Shown piece after piece: positions 60,358-64,000 of a DNA stretch of 64,000 nt. The notes beneath the pieces are model-generated. The model saw nothing but the letters and a program-made list of their open reading frames with translations. It ran no database searches and was not told where the DNA came from. The stretch's first letter is position 1, and each line of letters opens with the position of its first letter. The stretch lies in contig NC_045142.1 in assembly GCF_008831285.2 (NCBI RefSeq), positions 10,039,952-10,103,951 on the forward strand, written 5' to 3'. This DNA comes from Nymphaea colorata. Its lineage: Eukaryota > Streptophyta > Magnoliopsida > Nymphaeales > Nymphaeaceae. Position numbers and translations under genes: made by a program.

Positions 60358-60768
60358 ATAAGCATGTCAATGAATCCAATTTAGATCCGATGTCCGACTG
60401 AACCATATAAACAGGATATGAAAAAAAGTTTAAGATCTGATTAAGAATTCAGATTGGATTTGGATATCAGAAATGACATTTGACTGGATTCAAATTTAAA
60501 TCAATGTTGGTCAGATTCGGATCCGGATTGGATATAGTTATAAGTAAATATCCTACACTCAACGTTTATAATATGGTTTGAATTTGGTCTAAAATTGGTT
60601 TCGGATTCATACATTAATCTTAAAATTAGACTCGAGTTTCGGATTCGGATATTGTATAAACTTTTCTTTGTCCAAATTAAAATAAGGATCTGAATCTGAA
60701 AATATATACATCCAAAATAAGAGATATGGTAATATATATCTAATTCAAATCTGATCCATTGACATCCC
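60358..60768. mobile_element. hAT-like element, GGATTCGGAT type, diverged copy
   Basis: Left end TAAGCATGTCAATGAATCC, right end GATCCATTGACATCCCGA, imperfect inverted repeats. The interior is made of GGATTCAAAT, GATTCGGATCC and CGGATTC words. No clean 8-bp duplication. Related to 43,029-43,511. Confidence 0.6.
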
Positions 60769-63700
60769 GAATCGAATCATGACCTTTTCTCCCAACTCAA
60801 TATCTCTTGTTGCTCAAGCCAGTATGAAAGGAAACAAAGCTTTAAAGAATCAAATCAAATAGTTCTCACAAAGTCTTATCACTTCATTATTTGGGATCTT
60901 GGAGAGTACTTGGGTTCAACATGAAATATCAATTCCAACTTAGGAAAACGTCTAAGAACTTAAACCCATGTTGTTGAAATGAACAAGATATCAATAAGAT
61001 CGTGCATCTTCATTCAACTTAAGAGATCTTCAAATTTCTATTTCAGCTTTTCAAGAAACTGAGCATTCAATGAACTCTTTAAACTAGTTTGCCTCTTGAG
61101 ACTAGTTTCAAAGAAGACGTCAATATTCAGTTTTCATACAGGAAAACAACAAAGTATTCAAAATCCTACTATTGAAATTAGTAGATAAACAAAAATATAA
61201 GCTGAATTTAATATGTCTAAATGCTTTGTCACTAGGAACATATAACTAACTCGTATATAAATTTGAAGGGGCACTCATATATAAATAAATAGAAATGACT
61301 ACTAAGGTCATAATGTGCAAATAATGCAATTTTTGCTGACTGGTGCGGGTAATCGCCACATCAGCCCACACTTGTCTCTGTTGACGCCGAAATAAGGCCT
61401 ATAGTTTTGTTTTCATCTACAGTATTGGGAGCAAGTACAAACAATTTCACCTGCCAACAAATGTAAAACAAACCTTTGTCATTCAAGAAAGAAAAGGTAC
61501 CAGATGAACTTAATGACCATGTGATTTGCATTAAAAATCATTGGCATCCAAAAAAAAAAAAAATTGATCAACATTTAAAACAAGGAAGGAAAGAATATCT
61601 TCCTTTTTTTAAAGGTGAGTAGTTCATTCATATCCCGAAGAGAAGTTACTGTCTCCTCATATGCTCATTACCTTAAGGGTTCACAGAGCTTGCTTCGAGA
61701 CCTATTATGGTTTAAAGGGTGAGTGTTGGGTTGTGCCAGAGACCGGTATGCTACAACCCCTTGCGGTAGAAAGATGAATATCATTTAGAAAGTACATGAA
61801 CACAAATTTGTGGCTAAAGCTATACACAATAATGCAATTTACATTAACATAATATCAAAATTTTCGGCTCCAAGGATTGGCTCTCTTGCTTTTTATCAAC
61901 AATTTGTCCAATATAATCTATTCTGGAACATGAACATTATTCATGAGATCGGTCGAGAATATCCCAAATCCAAGTTGAACGTGGTGCACAACCTAGACTA
62001 TTGAAAAGCAAATTTGCTGTAGATCTGAACACAAAGTTAGAGCTTTTGTCCAATCAAAAACAAATTTATAAACCTAAAAACAACATGCCAAAAAAAAACC
62101 AAAATCTTAAATTCTAAAGTCTAGAAAAGAAGTCCCCAACCGTGTGTGTATATATATATATATATATAAAATATATATGTGTGTGTGTGTGTGTCTTACG
62201 GAATATCATTTTGTATCTGGATTTAATGCCCCTTGCGTATGGCGAACGTTGATTTTAATGTGACGTTCCCTATCAGCCTTTACCAATCTATCCTAAAGAA
62301 TTAACTACTGCATGCAATATGCATTGAAAACAATTAAAAGTAATCAGACAATGAAAGTAATCAAACAAGAAAGCAAGACTACCAACTAATTAAATTATCA
62401 AAAAACTATGACCCAACAAATTAAACTGTAATTAAATGCTAGCTAGCTAAATTTAGCTCTAAGTTAGCATATAATGAAATGTTCTCAATTAACAACACTT
62501 TAAATCACGCACAAACACAAAGAAAACTAGTTCAAGTATAGAAAATATATCTTTTATCTGGCAATGGCATCAAAACTTTGGTAGCTTCTTAGTTCAAACG
62601 TTGGTATGGTAGGTTGTCCTTAGCCAAAAAGGGGATTTCTGATTCAATTGCTTCTCTATTTGGTTGCTTAATTTTTTGGGGTATGCTCTGTAATTTAAGA
62701 GGGATTAAATCAGTTTTAAATTTGAAAAAATTGGGTTCCCTATTTGATTTCATGTTTGTTAGTATTTTCCACTTCTAAAGCTTATTCTAGCCTTCCTCAG
62801 CATGTGAGGAAGAGGGTGATAGCTAGAAACAAGAAAATTCAGTTGAAAAAAGGCTACAAAAATTTTGTTGAATAGAAATTAATCTCTTTCCAACCAACTA
62901 CCTTTTTTCCTACTTTTATTTCAGTAGTAGTTTTGTTGATGTTTTTGCATGTCCCATGATTTAATTTTTCCCTAAACATGTTTACTTATGGAAAGGTAAG
63001 ATTGTTGATAGAGGCAGAGCTAGGAATCTTTCATTAGGGGACCGAACTATAGTTTCAAAATTTTAATATGTGGTCGAAATATAATTTTTCAAAAATTTTA
63101 TACCAGTTAAATGATTTTTTTTAAAACTTGCATGTTTTTTTTTTGAAAAAAATTGATGGGGGGCATTCAGCATTGCATCTTAATTTAGCTTGTTTTATCA
63201 CAGGGAGGCCATGTTATCCTTAAGTTAGAGCGTAGATATTTAATTTCAATCTAAATTTTGATTAAAGTAGGATTCTTCATGGTTAAGAAGGTTAGGATTA
63301 CTTCTGTTAATCTTTTTTCTAGTTTAGTCAGTTGATTTTAACCTTGTTTCAATCTATTTCTAGCTATTAGTGGTAACTTTGTTTTCTTAGGTTAGTGTAG
63401 AATTTTGGTGTTGATTTTATGTTTGTAGAATATGATAAGATATAGTGTATCAAGTATTCTTCTTCGTGAATATGATCTTAATTTAGATTAACATGTTATT
63501 TCATGTGTAGTGTTTTTATGTTTTTAGTCATTTTATCTTGGATTAGCTAATTTAGAGTAATAATAAGGCATTTGCTAAATTTCGTGACCATTGGATTAGT
63601 GTTAATCGAGAATTTAAGTGCGGACTTCTTCCATAGTTTATTGAGTCACAGATAGTTATTTTGATATCATGTCTTAGGTGATTACTGTTATTTGATTATA

Positions 63701-64000
63701 TGTGAATTGATTGTTTTTAAGAAGTTGTCTAGAGTAGGCCAATTTAAAATAATTAGGGTTTATCTTCAAGTTTTGCATCTTGTTTTGGGTATTTCACATG
63801 GAACAACGAAAAGTGCCCTCAATGTCTAACATTTTCCATGTGTGCTTAGATATTTTAGGAAAATTTTGTTGAAAAGTCAAGCCTTTTAATTATAATACAA
63901 GAAAGAGCCTCATATTTCTTATTTTCCTAAAATCAGGTTTCACTTTTATGAATAACTTTCCACCTCAATCTGCGTGGTATTAGAATATGTGAAAATCTAA
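60769..64000. other. Terminal 3.2 kb, no gene seen
   Basis: AT-rich. Contains a (TA)n(TG)n microsatellite at 62,145-62,194 and a GGCAGAGC-type repeat near 63,010-63,190. A less AT-rich stretch at 61,615-61,990 (for example GAGACCGGTATGCTACAACC) looks like an old retroelement or organelle-derived fragment, but I recognise nothing definite. The 64-residue frame at 61,810-62,004 matches no family I know. Confidence 0.5.
62145..62194. repeat. (TA)n/(TG)n compound microsatellite
   Basis: TA run of about 12 units, a short AAATATATATG interruption, then a TG run of about 9 units. Confidence 0.9.

Noticed and set aside
61615-62004. Possible organelle-derived or retroelement coding fragment
   Set aside because: No recognisable domain or conserved motif; composition alone is not enough for a call.
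1-64000. CRISPR array, prokaryotic operon or defence system
   Set aside because: No regularly spaced repeats with unique spacers and no bacterial-type gene; all supported genes have spliceosomal introns.

Overview
This is a 64-kb piece of nuclear DNA from a flowering plant. The evidence is GT-AG introns in every gene, very AT-rich intergenic DNA packed with short transposon relics, an internal block of the plant-type telomere repeat (CCCTAAA/TTTAGGG), and five genes of clearly plant type. The exact lineage cannot be fixed from the sequence alone; an early-diverging angiosperm such as a water lily is only a guess. All exon structures were read by hand from reading-frame continuity, splice sites and family motifs, not from transcripts.

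Layout. Positions 1-15,585 hold no gene I can support, only repeats: two CACTA-type transposon ends, small hAT-type elements, tandem duplications and the telomere-like block at 9,412-9,633. Two related alpha/beta-hydrolase genes then lie in tandem on the + strand, A (15,586-20,812) and B (28,018-34,919). Each has six coding exons with the same intron phases and an intact Ser-Asp-His triad. The 7 kb between them carries at least two small hAT-type elements with terminal inverted repeats and 8-bp target duplications, plus polypyrimidine and GATCCAAAT-type low-complexity tracts.

Three minus-strand genes follow. A two-exon C2-domain protein of the plant SRC2-like type (35,652-38,544) converges on hydrolase B. 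A four-exon, probably plastid-targeted GNAT acetyltransferase (42,569-47,111) comes next. Last is a nine-exon bromodomain protein of the plant BRD1/BRD2/BRD13 type (48,548-58,919), the SWI/SNF-associated group. From 58,920 to the end I found no further gene.

The genes do not form a pathway or operon. The only functional grouping is the hydrolase pair, which arose by tandem duplication. No prokaryote-like system, CRISPR array, rRNA or functional tRNA gene was found. The most interesting material is in the repeats. One hAT-like terminal motif (roughly TA[A/G]GG-TG--CA) recurs around interiors built from three quite different short words: GGGCCGG, CGAGCTCGA and GGATTCGGAT. There are also two multi-copy MITE-like families, a tRNA-derived SINE-like pair, and hydrolase paralogs whose first exons have no visible similarity.
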